This document shows, piece by piece, positions 41,858-52,788 of a stretch of DNA of 64,000 nt (position 1 is its first letter; the number at the start of each line of letters is the position of its first letter). This DNA is from Agarophyton chilense (lineage: Eukaryota; Rhodophyta; Florideophyceae; Gracilariales; Gracilariaceae), in the NCBI GenBank assembly GCA_030374765.1, contig JARGXX010000088.1:496001-560000 (forward strand). Direction: 5' to 3'. The notes beneath the pieces were generated by a model that was given only the letters and a program-made list of their open reading frames with translations, was not told where the DNA came from and did not search any database. The translations under genes were made by a program, and so were the position numbers.

Positions 41858-43983
41858 TTTTCCCGAGTCCCATCCGCCTGGGGTGGGGCCTCAGAATCCT
41901 GAACCACTAGCAATGGGGCGCAAGGGGCGGGGTTTGAAGGAACGGTGCGGTGGTCGGGAGCCTGCTCGGCAGGGTAAAGCAACGCATTGCGCGGTTTCGC
42001 CTCCGGAATACTCCGTGGAAAATCGATCTTCGCTCGAAGATACGACGTCATCGGAACAATCCGCTTTTCAACTGGGTTCAACGCCTCATAATTACCGATT
42101 ACTCGGGCTACTTCCCTCATGGTGAGGATGCAGTCCAGTGAAATGTGACCGTGTTTGTAGCATATGTGGCATATGAGTCCCGGGCGTGAGGGCTGCAAAC
42201 CGGAGCGAGCATCCGTGAACTTCACCGCTTGGCGGATATCCTTCCATCCAGGGCGACTCTGTCGGAGCGCACCGTTTGAATACGAGATGCAAGGTCCGTG
42301 AACACAGGGAGAGTCTGCGTACAGCAGGGGTCCATCCTGGGCCGTGTCATATGAGTCGTCCGTCGTAGACGGTAGTTCGGTTGTCGGGACCGAATTGATA
42401 TCGCTTCGGGCGAAGTGTACGTTGTCGTACTCCTGTTGGGGGCGCTCAATCGCAACCAGCGATAGAGATGGCGACTTCGTTTCCATCACCAACGCCTTGG
42501 CGGTTCGCGACCTGTGTCCGGGGGCACGAGCTCTTAAAGCGTCACCTTCCGCTTGCGCGTGTTGGACCAACTCCAGATACGTGGTCTTCCTTCGGTCTTC
42601 CCGGTAACGGGCCACTAGTGTTCGGATAGCGGGGTCCAGTCCATCGATGAACATGGTGCAGCGCTCTCCAGCGGAGTGTACGTTCCCACTACGGTGGAAA
42701 GCCTTGTTCAGGCGCACCGAGAATTCGGTTTCCGTTTCTCCAGACTTCTGGCGCGTATCGCGAAGAGCGAGAATGGCCGACTGAATCGCGTGATTAGTGG
42801 CGTAGGACCTCAAGAGGTATTGTACTGCTTCTGGTCAGCAGGGTACCCCTCCTTTGGAGGCTCTAGACGAAACTATTACAGAGTTGTATTGATCCTCGGC
42901 GAGGCCTTTCATAAAGTACGGGAGTGCAATAAACGCCTGTCCTTCGGTCATACCGAGAATATCCGCTTCGGCGACGAACCTCGCAAGGAAATTCAACACC
43001 AAAATGGGGTCTTCTCCAGAAAAGCTCTGGTTTCTGAGGGACAGTTGCATAAGCTTTATGCAATCCTTCACTCTACCCGTGCCACGGGGCGTGCGATCCA
43101 AAGAGGAGTTCTTTAGCCGATAGTATCGGTAAGAGACGAACTTCTTGTACAAGGGGTTGGTGCATTTCTACTACTTCAACCCGGAGTGTTTTCTTCCCTT
43201 CTCGCGGGCGCAGATCACACCTTGGGTGGCAGACGACCGTTTAGAACGGGATGAACGCCTGCAATGGCCATCGTCAGCAGACGAATCTGACGAGTCCGAC
43301 CCATTTGAATGGTGGGAGCCACGCGACGACCGTGAGGAGTTCGACGAGTCCGAGTCATCGCTGTCACGCTTTCCACGCCGACGGCGGGTATCGTCCCTTT
43401 TCCTCTCGTGTTTTGCTTGGTGCGACACAGCAACTGGCTTCTCCGGGACGTCTTTCATCAAGATGGTTTGCTCTAACGTCTGGAGACGGGCGCTAACACG
43501 ATTGAATCGGGTATTGACACCTTCCACGTAAGCGGCGGGACCACCAAAACATTCCAACAGGGTGTTGACGTCCGCCCGCAACAAGCGGAGGTCGTCAACC
43601 ACTTCCTTCATAGAAGAGCCATCACACCTGGAACGCAGGGCTTCGAACTCTTCCACGAAGGCATTGTGCGCTTCCCGCATTACGCGGATCTGCTGCCTCA
43701 CACTTGAGTTGGTGTCGATGTGGAACTCGTTTCTCTGGGCCTTTTCGTCGGCAGGAGCCGGGTCATCCACGGCAGGGGCCGGTCCAGCACCAGAATTGGG
43801 TCCATTCTTCGACGCCTTAGGAGGTAGCTTGTTGTTCTTGGAGGAGTTCGACCCCTTACTCTTGCCTTTCGGAGCGGCTTGAGGTAACGGCGGGGGAACC
43901 CTTCCAGGGTCCGCAGGCACCACGTCATTGACGGAACGGCTCCGCGTGATCGCGGGTTCTGCTTCCGACGGTAGTCGTGACAT
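41854..43983 (-). pseudogene. Element 1 gag, three in-frame stops
   Basis: One reading frame of about 710 codons from ATG 43983 to TGA 41854, broken by adjacent TAG TAG (43168-43173) and TGA (42835-42837, where element 2 has Trp). The N-terminal half has Pro/Lys-rich and coiled-coil stretches and an Arg/Ser/Asp-rich segment. The central part is the gag capsid-like region (YRYYRLK, LNFLARFVAEADILGM, then YLLRSYATNHAIQSAILAL and FIDGLDPAIRTLVARY). A CCHC zinc knuckle, CHICYKHGHISLDC, lies near the C-terminus. All parts match element 2 gag in order. Confidence 0.85.
41857..41863 (-). other. Candidate -1 frameshift site, element 1 gag-pol
   Basis: On the minus strand the sequence is GGAAAAT followed by TGA, the gag stop. 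In the gag frame it reads GAA AAT TGA; in the pol (-1) frame, GGA AAA TTG. The same GGAAAAY motif occurs at the equivalent place in elements 2 and 3. Confidence 0.55.
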
Positions 43984-44122
43984 GGTTGTAGCGTTGACCA
44001 CTAAGAATAGGACAACAAAAGCTTCCACCAAGTGGGTCCAAACCAAGAAATTGGAAAGCAGATCTCGACCAGAAAAGACAGCACAGCCATGTGAAAAACA
44101 ACCAAACCAGGTCCCCCTAGCC

Positions 44123-44140
44123 TTCTAAGTCGGGAGACCA
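44123..44140 (-). other. Element 1 primer-binding site
   Basis: On the minus strand TGGTCTCCCGACTTAGAA starts 3 nt after the 5' LTR. It would pair with a tRNA 3' end reading ...GGGAGACCA. Elements 2 and 3 have near-identical sites; I could not name the tRNA. Confidence 0.75.
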
Positions 44141-44143
44141 GTT

Positions 44144-44937
44144 TCTAGTGCAACGCCAAGGGCGGCGGAAATACAAGAAGATGTCCGACTCTTCCTCCAA
44201 GGAGGGTAGCACGGCGACGGAGCCTCTCCGGAGTGAACACGACTAAGTCATGGTGTAAGGCTGAGGTTCACCGGCACGCCAAGCGGGGAGAGTGCGGGAT
44301 GCTAGAAGGGAGCAGACCAGGTATGAGCTGTATTCCACGGGAGTGGGCAAGTGATAAAGGGGGGAACACCCAGTGGGGGCGATCGGGGGCATGGGCCACG
44401 AGAGCCAAAAAAAATATGTAGCAAACCCAATACTGGGGCGAGAACACGGCAGTGGTATGAAAGATATACACGCTAACAGCAGTGAATCTCCTGTTGACGC
44501 AGGGTGGATAAGTCTACCGTTAGTAACGCGGCCTCACCTCCGTAGAGTGTGGAAGACTCGCGAAAGCGGAAAAAGACTTAGAGCCAAGAACCCTGGTTGG
44601 GGAGGTTTACTGAGTGTCAGGGCGAGATCGCCCTGGCACAATATAGTGTAGAATACTGTAAAGAGCTCCCTAACCTAGTGTAATAAAGCTAAATAAATAG
44701 ACAAATATCCAGCTATGCTGTGGCAACCTGTCCTGGGCCACCCGTGATACACGTGGGTAAGTCACACCCGAATCGGGGCCACGGCGCACGGCCGCCGGTG
44801 CACTTCGCGTACAACGCGTATACACCTGGCTACGCCAGCCCGCTAGTAGCGGTATTACTCATAGATCTCACAAGTATCGCCCGAGGCGGAAAATCAACCA
44901 AGTCCTGGAAAACGGCCCTCACGAGGGTTGCACTTCA
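44144..44937 (-). repeat. Element 1 5' LTR
   Basis: 794 bp, near-identical to 33165-33958. Its plus-strand start reads TCTAG instead of TGTAG, one substitution at the terminal dinucleotide. The hairpin is conserved (44614-44639), but the adjacent palindrome has one change (CACAATATAGTG). Confidence 0.93.
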
Positions 44938-45230
44938 TCTATAACACAGAGATGATATGGAATACGCCTTGGAAGTCTGCGTTATGCTACATAATATGAT
45001 TGTGGAGAGCAGAAAACTTTATAAGGATATCGGCACTAGGATTATTGTCAACGTTGACACCATTTCCGTGTGTATTCCAATTCGAAAATTACAACCACCA
45101 GAAAATCAGAATGAGGCGGCAAATTAATATCGAGTCCGAGCAGATTCCATCACTGACACTCGAGACCACTGCATGCGTTCGAACGCATTGGCAGACCCTA
45201 TATCGAAGCATTATGGGCGAGAGGGCATAA
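44938..45230 (+). pseudogene. Second Harbinger-like transposase pseudogene, segment 3
   Basis: Begins with the right TSD copy TCTAT (44938-44942). After element 1 and one TSD are discounted the frame continues from segment 2 through one TAA into HRDDMEYALEVCVMLHNM and IVESRKLY. The LHNMIVE phrase is the C-terminal hallmark of PF04827-type transposases. Decay is heavier after 45120 (TAA), with ...SKHYGREGI further on. The element may extend to about 45360. Confidence 0.7.
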
Positions 45231-45905
45231 ATGAATACCGGTCGGGTTCACACACAGACTGATTATGCGGGCTCAGCATGTTTGAAACAGGTTCAAATGG
45301 CGGCCTTCAAGAAGAATATATACACTGGAGCTGAGTTTCGGAGGGCGATAGTGTCTTGTTAGAGGCCGGCAAAGAGGTGTTTTTAGGTAACAACCTTGAA
45401 TTGATAGTCCGCCCGGTCGAGTGATTGGCCAGCGGCTGTGTAGTTGTCGCGTTTGTGTTCTCGGAATGCTATTTTAGGCGCCAAAAACGGACGAACTAGA
45501 ATGGATAGACCCATGTATTTTTTCATTTTTGCAGTTCCATATTTTCTCATAATAATTTCACTAATTCAAAGTTACTAGTTTTTAGGGAGGATTAACTAGC
45601 AAAACACTGCATAATTAGAAGTTTGTACGAGCACCGATCAGGTGTGCACACTAAAGAATTGTGTATGTATTTCAAAATTTCACTACACTCACTCATGTTC
45701 GCGTAACAGTAATTGAAGCCTGGTAATTGCAATAAATATCAAAATAGGAATCGAAATCTGGCCCATCGGCGGCACACAAGCAATCTCTCATTTTACCACA
45801 ATGCAGGTGTCAGTGCACACAGTCCGTCTCGACTCCTCCCAACAGACCTGCATCACGTGAACTGCATGCCCCAAAACTCTCCTCATATAATTATTACCGC
45901 AGCCC
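45231..45905. other. Unassigned A/T-rich DNA
   Basis: About 675 bp after the transposase remnant. Possibly its 3' flank (QMAAFKKNIYTGAEFRRAI can be read near 45295-45350). No gene, LTR end or RNA is recognised. Confidence 0.35.
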
Positions 45906-47337
45906 ATGCGCCGTAACCCCTACGCCCCTCTGCTTCTTCTCCCTCTTCCGCCTCAACGCGCCCCCCGCATTCCACACAATTCTTCGCTGCTGCTACTCCA
46001 GTTGCTTCTTCTTTGCCCGCATTCCCCCTGCCCTACAGCCCCACCAACGCATGTTCTCTTACCGGCTCTCCCTCACAAAACGCCGGCCCCCACTAGCCAT
46101 AACCCATTTGCCTCCACGCACGAAGCGCCACAACTCCCCTCCTCAACTCCATACCCCTCTAGTCCCCTCAAACCGCCCCTCCCATAACGTCCTTCTCGCA
46201 GACGAGAACTCCTATCACCAACAGCAACATGCCTTCTCCCTCCAGACCGTAGACGCACACCACATTGCTAACAGTCCCCTTTGCCCCGTCTCATCCTCCA
46301 CCCCCCTCCTTCAACCCCCTTTATCCCCATCTCCTAACAACCACAAGTAGAGCAGCTCGTCCTCTACATCTTTTTCATCGCCTTCAACCTCGGCCTCCGA
46401 ATATTAGACGAGCTCATCGCTATCCTCAACGACCCAAACTTCTCTAAGTCAAACTTCCTGCAAACCATCTCCTCCGCCCGCCAATGCATCGACCTCCAGG
46501 AAAACCTCTTCAAACACCGCATCGCTTCCTTCGGCTTCGTCCCACACTCCATCACCGACACTCTCAATCGCTTCTCCGAGACAGTCTACCTCAAAAACCC
46601 AATCGAATTCCTCAAGCATATGATCTCCCTCGCACACCACCACAACACCTTCTTCCACCCCATCGCTCAAAAGTCACAATCCGTTTCTCCTGCCTTCTCT
46701 CACCCCATGGCCGCCTCCCTCGGGGCACAACGCCTTCCCCGCACTCAAATCCGCCATCATGCAGTCCAAGAACGACAAGATCATAAGGAACTGCCCCCAC
46801 ACACCCCGATTAGACTCCTTCATCTGCTTCATACAGCTCTACTCGGAGAAGTCCTCTGCCTCCCAGAAAGCCTCCTCCGTCACCTACCACCCCCTCCATA
46901 TCACCCTTCTCAACTTCCTGGACTGCTTCAGACGAAATGCATCTCTAAAACCACACCCTCGTTAGTTACCTCCCAATCTCCTTCCAATCCACCGCATCTG
47001 CCCCCGAAGCAGACGTTATCTCCCCCTCGTGCGCAGATATCCATCGCGAAACAACAATGGAAATCACACAAGCCACCATGAAAACAATCCTCTAGCCCGT
47101 CGCTCTTCTGGTCTCCTCGGCTTCCCCTTACGCGACGCTCACAAATTCCTCTGCCAAGGTCACCCGGTCCTCATAAACTACTTCGCAGACATCTCCGAGG
47201 GCGAGAACATCCTCGCTATCTCCGACGAAAGACGCCCCAAGAGCCCCTACCACCGAGGTCTCTTCACTCGCTCCCTCCTCAACGAACCCTCTCGCAACGC
47301 TCCCTCCCACACCCCCAACACACCTCAAACACTGTAA
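45906..47337 (+). pseudogene. Frameshifted coding remnant with extreme C-ending codon use, family unknown
   Basis: No single long frame, but successive frames read as protein over 1.4 kb, all on the plus strand and strongly biased to codons ending in C (CTC, ATC, TTC, AAC). Recognisable stretches are LRILDELIAILNDPNFSKSN and IASFGFVPHSITDTLNRFSE in 46350-46740, then DSFICFIQLYSEKSS (46810-46860), CADIHRETTMEITQATMK (47030-47090) and HKFLCQGHPVLINYFADISE (47130-47200). At least four frameshifts separate them. I do not recognise the protein. Codon use is unlike the housekeeping genes and the retroelements, so a foreign or once highly expressed source is possible. Continuity as one gene is inference. 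Confidence 0.4.
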
Positions 47338-47856
47338 AGCCACACGCTTCTCTCCTCCATGAATCCGAACAGGCGCTCCTCTTCCTAAAACCAAGAGTCG
47401 CCCACATTCTGAATGAGCAACGATAACGGTTGAGTTCTGTAAGCCACCGGGGTCTGAGATATCATCCAGACGTCACGTGGACTGGCCAATCTCAGCTGAA
47501 CTGATTTAGATAATTAATTTATTTTAATTATTGTCATAGATTAGCATTACAGTGCCAGGGAGATCCCAGCGCCTCGCCAGTACTATTTACTTGGCTCGAG
47601 TGACACTTCTCCCTTAGAGTATGGTAGGCACCGTTAGGATACTAATTTACACCTTTTGGTACATTAGTTCCACCAATTCGTTTTCAAGCCATCGTTTTCG
47701 TAGCTCCGATCTGTGTGACTACGCACTAAATGCCATTCTATTGCACCAAGTACTCTGGGAGTACCGCCGTCAAGGATACAACCCTTAGGACCCGCTCTAC
47801 CACGCTACCCCAGGTTGAGACCAGTACGCTGACCCACCAATCATTGCGTTAAATTT
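47338..47856 (+). repeat. Presumed 5' LTR region of element 3 (left end not fixed)
   Basis: About 500 bp directly upstream of the element 3 primer site. No gene is seen. By position it should contain the 5' LTR, but the partner LTR lies beyond the window and the terminal CA is not clear, so the boundaries are not defined. Confidence 0.35.
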
Positions 47857-47874
47857 TGGTCTCCCGATTTAGAA
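47857..47874 (+). other. Element 3 primer-binding site
   Basis: TGGTCTCCCGATTTAGAA, one base different from the element 1 site and two from the element 2 site. It lies about 100 nt upstream of the gag start. Confidence 0.7.
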
Positions 47875-47977
47875 TCCTCTAAGAATAATTGAATGGACCA
47901 CTTCAAAGAAGAATTATGCGGATTGTAACCCTCGGTTTAATCACCAACGGATCAGAAGTTCAGAAGCTACCGCCATT

Positions 47978-50113
47978 ATGGATGCAGGGAACACACCCAA
48001 CCGACCAGTCCATAGGACTACTATGGCAGGACGAGTTGCCACTGCAACGCCGACGATGTCGCCTGAACTACAAGCTGATACTGTTAGCGACCGCAGAAGC
48101 ACGAGAAGCGAGCCGCAACGAGTACTGACTCCTCTGGACGACCCTGAAAGGATTCGCCGAGAACCCACGGTAGCAGCGCGTTTATGAGAACGCCTCACCA
48201 AGGCCACCTATAGGCCAAAAACACCCCAAAGAGAACCCCGTGAGACCGAAGTAATTAGAGAGAACACTCCCGCAGGGCTTTCCGACCTTCTCTGGACACG
48301 TCTCCGTGAGCTCTGCTCAGCCCATTTGGAATCCATTGTGGACATGCGACTCGCCACGTCCATCACTGACAATACGGATTATCTCGTTACGCGAATCGTC
48401 CCCAAGGTCATGGATTCTGAGCTATTCTTAGACTCCCTCCTTCAGGTCGTTCAAGGAGCAGTCACCAGCCAGTCAGGCAACGCGGTCCCTAAGACCACTC
48501 CACAAGTGAACCATCCGGCATCCATATTGAAACCCCCTACCGAACCCCCAGGAGTGGCGGTATTGCCCGCCCCTCGCCAGGAACATCATCAGGAAATTCC
48601 AATAGAAGGACAATCTAGGAGCAGAAGAGAGTCTCCGCGTCTAGAAGAGAGACAGATTGCCCTTCTCAAGGTACTATATTAGGTACAGTGACTTCAGGGC
48701 TCCATCGGATCTGATACAGAGATCGATTCTTTAGGTCTCTTTTTTGCTGGAAAGAAAAAAAGTAATCGCAGGAGATAGAAGAACAGAAGGAGTGAAAGAA
48801 GAGAGCACTCGAACACGAGTGATTCCTAATCGTCTTCCACCAATACGACCTACTCGGAAGTGGATGAGGCTGCCGTTCGAGGCCTCAAACCACTGAAAAC
48901 AACCAACGAACTTTTCCTTACCGTTCTAGATTACAGAAACTACCGGCTGGCCGACAGGTTTCCGAAATATTCTGGTTCGGTGGCTCGAAGAGTCGCCAAA
49001 TGGGCCAAACGGATGCAACTAACCACTAGGGACAAGTTTTCGGGTTCCGATCCGATTGCTGTCATTAGGTTTCTCTGTTTGTTCCGTGCGGCCTGTGATC
49101 AGAACGGTGTCCACGACGGCGCCGCTCTGTACCTTTTCCAATTCTTCCGCACAGGGCAGACGCCTGACCGAGTGGCTTCGAAGATATCTGGCAAAACTGA
49201 CCTCCTGGATGCTCAAGACCGTGAGCTCCTCAGTTCATACCCTAAGGTTTTTCATTACATCTTGGAAACTTACGTCACGGATGACGTTATAATGGATGCC
49301 CAACAGGAATTAATATCCCTTAGGCAGAGCTCCAGTAAGACCAAATCAGCTTTCGCAGACGAGCTAGGGAAGAAGGCTTACCGATTTGGAAACGTGTCCT
49401 CTGGAGGACGGCTTAAATGTCACTTCATCACGGGACTACTCCCTGACATACGGACACATGTCAGCCATTACCACACGGAAAACCGACGATACTCCTTCCC
49501 AAGCCTCGTTTCTTATGCCGAAGGATATGGCAAAACCAACCGGACTTCCAGGTGCAATGCTGATATAACCAGAGGACACGAAACTCAATTTCGTAAACCC
49601 AACCAAGCCCATTTGGTTGGCTCCACAGAATCGGACATGCATTCATCACTCCATTTTGCTGACTCGGGAGATGTCCTCGTGGTTAATATCAACGCTCCTA
49701 CGTTCGGGACCCCATCATATACCTTCCAGGGAACTGCAGCGACCACTGGACCACCCACAACCAAATACTCTCCCTTTCCGCCAAGCAAGGACGTTTTTGT
49801 TCGCTCCTCAAGGGCTGGCGTCCTCAGCCTTTCAATGGTCCATCCTTGTGACTGCACGAGGTATCTGCCTCAGAATGCACGCAAAACCCTCCTATCCTTA
49901 ACGGAAGAGAATTACAGGGTGCAGCGATCCGAAGGAATGTTGAACAGGGCACAGCAACCAGCCACAGGGAGCCCTCGAAGCTCTCGCTATGCAACGCCTC
50001 CAGATATTTCGATCAAAGCCCCACAGGTCCACGCGATTGTAGACCCTACAGCCGACCCAGAAGAGGAATCTTATTCTCAGGGAGAAACGGAAACCCCATC
50101 GGAAAACTCTTAG
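47978..50113 (+). pseudogene. Element 3 gag, several in-frame stops
   Basis: A single frame of about 712 codons from ATG 47978 to TAG 50111-50113, with TGA at 48185, a TAG at 48680 and probably more before 48860. The region 48860-50113 is unbroken for 417 codons and contains the capsid-like part (DPIAVIRFLCLFRAACDQNG; FHYILETYVTDDVIMDAQQE; FITGLLPDIRTHVSHYH), similar in layout to element 1 and 2 gag. No full CCHC zinc knuckle is visible; CDCTRYL is a possible remnant. Confidence 0.75.
50101..50107 (+). other. Candidate -1 frameshift site, element 3 gag-pol
   Basis: GGAAAAC, followed by TCT TAG in the gag frame. The pol frame (-1) is open from GGA AAA CTC onward into the protease. Same motif as elements 1 and 2, here one codon before the stop. 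Confidence 0.55.
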
Positions 50114-51901
50114 AGGGTCGACGCGAGGCAAATCCTCCCTCTTTAAGCCCCTGCGTCAAGAAATTGGACGGTCATGATCCAAAGAGCTCCTCACCTCCCA
50201 ATACAAACCACCCACAACAGGCCACTCAGGATGAAACACAATTAGAACACAGTAACGACCCTGTCTGTATCCTCAGGAAAGGGGATTATAAAGTTCGAGT
50301 AACCGAGGTATTTCGTTCCAACAACTCACGAGTGACCTCAGTCGCATTGAATACAGGCGCTGGTCCCGACTTGGTCCATCCTAAGCTACTCCCATTTGGT
50401 TGGCAACATTTCGTTCAGGCAAGGAAGACCCCAACGATTACCGATGCATCACGTAGTCCAATGGACATTAAAAGGACGGTACCACTTTATCTCCAGGTAG
50501 GACAATTCAAAGTCCGCACGTGGTTCCTTGTATGTCCTAACTTGGGCGATGAGGCAATCCTAGGGACCTCCTTTATCGATCGATACATTACGGATGTTCA
50601 TCCACGCCTTCGGAAATTTGCATTTCACGGCGCACCTTCCATCTCCATAACAGGTTCCGCCCCAGTTCCAGAAGCTAACCGCAAACAAGCGGTTGTCTCC
50701 GAAAAAACGAAGTCCAATACGGTTCGCTTAACGAAGGACATAACGGTACCCCCGATGACCCAAATCATCGTATCGGTCCATTCCCAGTTCTCAGGTCTCG
50801 TGGCGAATCCGAACCACCCTAAAACGGTTCTGAAGCACCTTACCTTAATGGCCAATGGAGTAATAGACATCCGCCCCAACAGACTCTTCTTCGAAACCAT
50901 CAACAACTTCAGAGACAAGCCCGTACGGCTACCTGAAGGTACTGTGATTGGAATCAATCTACCCGCGCCCGTGGCCATCATAGAGCCCCAAATGGATAAG
51001 TTTTCTCTCTAACTCCCGACGAGGACGTCGACTCTTGAGAGCCGAGAGTCGCTATTGGCGCAGAATTCAAATCCTATAGGCCGCAGGTACTTGATCTCCT
51101 CAGGGAATACCAGACGATTTGGTCAGATAGATTGGAAAAAATTAGAGTCACTACACACCGCATTGACATTCAGGATGATGCTAGACCACAGATCCAGCAC
51201 CCATATAATACAGGCCTGAAAGGTAAGGAAATTGTCGCCGGCCAGATGGAAAAGATGCGCAAAGCTCACGCCATGGAGCTCGCGCTTTCTAACCAATCCG
51301 AATGGGCAAGTCCCCTTGTCTTCGTGGCGAAGAAAGATGACTCCGTCTGGTTCTGCGTCGACTACAGGAAGCTGAATGCAGTAACCAAGAGGGGTTCATA
51401 CTCGATACCCCGCATGGATGACTGTTTTCATTCCTTAGGCGAAGCTGTCGTATTTACAACACGGTACGCTAACTTTGGATATTGGCAAATCCCTTCGGCC
51501 GAAGATCCGAGAGCGCTGACAACCTTCACCACCCATGAAGGTCTGTTCAGATTTACTCGTATGCCCTTTGGTTTAAAGAATGCGCCAGCAACCTTCCAAC
51601 GGGTGATGGACATCATATTGTCCAGAGTCAAATGGAAGTTAGCCTTGGTCTATTTGGATGACGGAATAATCTTTTCACGAACCGTGAAGGAACACCTTTG
51701 CCACGTGTGGACGGCGCTAAAAATACTACAGGACGATGGGGTAACCCCGAAACTCCGCAAATGCGCCTTCTTCCAGGTCTCAGTAGACTATCTCGGTCAC
51801 GTCGTCCTCTCAGAAAAGTTAAAGGTAGCCAGACGGACCACGAATGCGATCTGCCAGTCTAAAACCGCCAGAACCCACACGGAGCTACGATCCGTTTTGA
51901 G

Positions 51902-51906
51902 CTTTT
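51902..51906. repeat. Target-site duplication CTTTT, left copy of element 2
   Basis: CTTTT precedes the left LTR; the identical right copy is at 62616-62620, after the right LTR. Confidence 0.9.
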
Positions 51907-52573
51907 TGTGTTATTCTACTATGTCGGGGAATCCAATATGTTGGTTTTTCGCGAAGTCGCGGTTGGAACTCATAAGTAAGTGATGTCATTAAACTTGTGA
52001 TATGAAACGGCACACCGCGTGGGATGCCCAGAGGCAGAATGTCTTAGTGGGACACGTGGTATCACGAGTGGAGTGGCTTGCAACGGCGCATGTAGTGGCA
52101 ATCCACGTTGCTGGTTATACTACCCTTTGTAGCTAGACGTCCATTAGGGACCATACCCATACAGTGGTTTGGCTAAGTGGCTGACCACTGGGTATTATTT
52201 ATATATTTATTTGGGCACTCACCGTGGCACACAGTATATAGTGTACCAGAGGTGAGCGCCGACTCCAAGTAAAGGAGACAACATGGGCATCATGACTATT
52301 CTGTTCCTCGCTTAGGATTCCTTAACCAGAGATTCGGACGAGCTATAATGGATAGTCAGCCCCCAACCACTTCACGAGACGTCTCGTACCTACGTTCCAT
52401 CAACTTCTTACAGTTGCACTGTTCACTCTCGCTGGCGAGTAGTGGCCTTACACCCCACTTCCAGCTCGCTGGTGTTGTAGCTCTACCACCCCTTTTACTT
52501 CGCCGCAAGCGACTCATCGGCAGTCCGAACGCTGTCGCAGGTGTCTGATCTCTCCGTTAGAGCGGATACTACA
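51907..52573 (+). repeat. Element 2 5' LTR
   Basis: 667 bp, from TGTGTTATTC to GATACTACA. It contains a TATA-like A/T stretch (TATTTATATATTTATTTG near 52194) and GTATATAGTGTA near 52232. It differs from the 3' LTR by a few per cent by eye. Confidence 0.92.
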
Positions 52574-52575
52574 AG

Positions 52576-52593
52576 TGGTCTCCCAACTTAGAA
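52576..52593 (+). other. Element 2 primer-binding site
   Basis: TGGTCTCCCAACTTAGAA, 2 nt after the 5' LTR; the same tRNA primer family as elements 1 and 3. Confidence 0.75.
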
Positions 52594-52788
52594 CCACTGT
52601 GGTCAGCTGCACTGAACAATTCGTTCCTGGAACGTGGAATGGATATCGATACTTGGAAGAAGTGGAATCACTACAGTTATTGTTTATCAAATCACCTCCG
52701 GCAATTGCGGAATTCATCGTGGTTGAACACGTGGTCGAGAAGTCGAAGACACCATTTGGTTCGCAGCTGGACTCAGGTTTGGTCTAGG

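Larger units (their letters stand above)
33165..44937 (-). mobile_element. Element 1: Ty3/gypsy chromovirus-like retrotransposon, 11.8 kb
   Basis: Complete LTR retrotransposon with sense on the minus strand. LTRs of 794 bp (33165-33958 and 44144-44937) differ at only about 15-20 positions by eye. It has a 5-bp TSD, a primer site 3 nt inside the 5' LTR, a purine tract (minus strand) touching the 3' LTR, then gag (43983-41854) and pol in the -1 frame (PR-RT-RH-INT-chromodomain, to 36111). Unusually, a long plus-strand frame (33994-35931) lies between pol and the 3' LTR. It inserted into a Harbinger-like transposase pseudogene. Its coding regions carry only a handful of breaks, so it looks fairly young, although not autonomous as it stands. 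Confidence 0.93.
50101..51906 (+). pseudogene. Element 3 protease and reverse transcriptase (first part of pol)
   Basis: Protease region 50164-51012 with LNTGAGPDLVH, where the catalytic Asp of DTG is Asn, so it is inactive. RT at 51132-51906 includes RKLNAVTKRGSYSIPRMDD, TTRYANFGYWQ (first catalytic Asp is Tyr), RMPFGLKNAPATFQR, and an intact LVYLDDGIIFS. A stop near 51041 separates protease and RT. The frame is cut at 51906 after TELRSVLSF by the LTR of element 2 and resumes at 62616. Confidence 0.8.
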
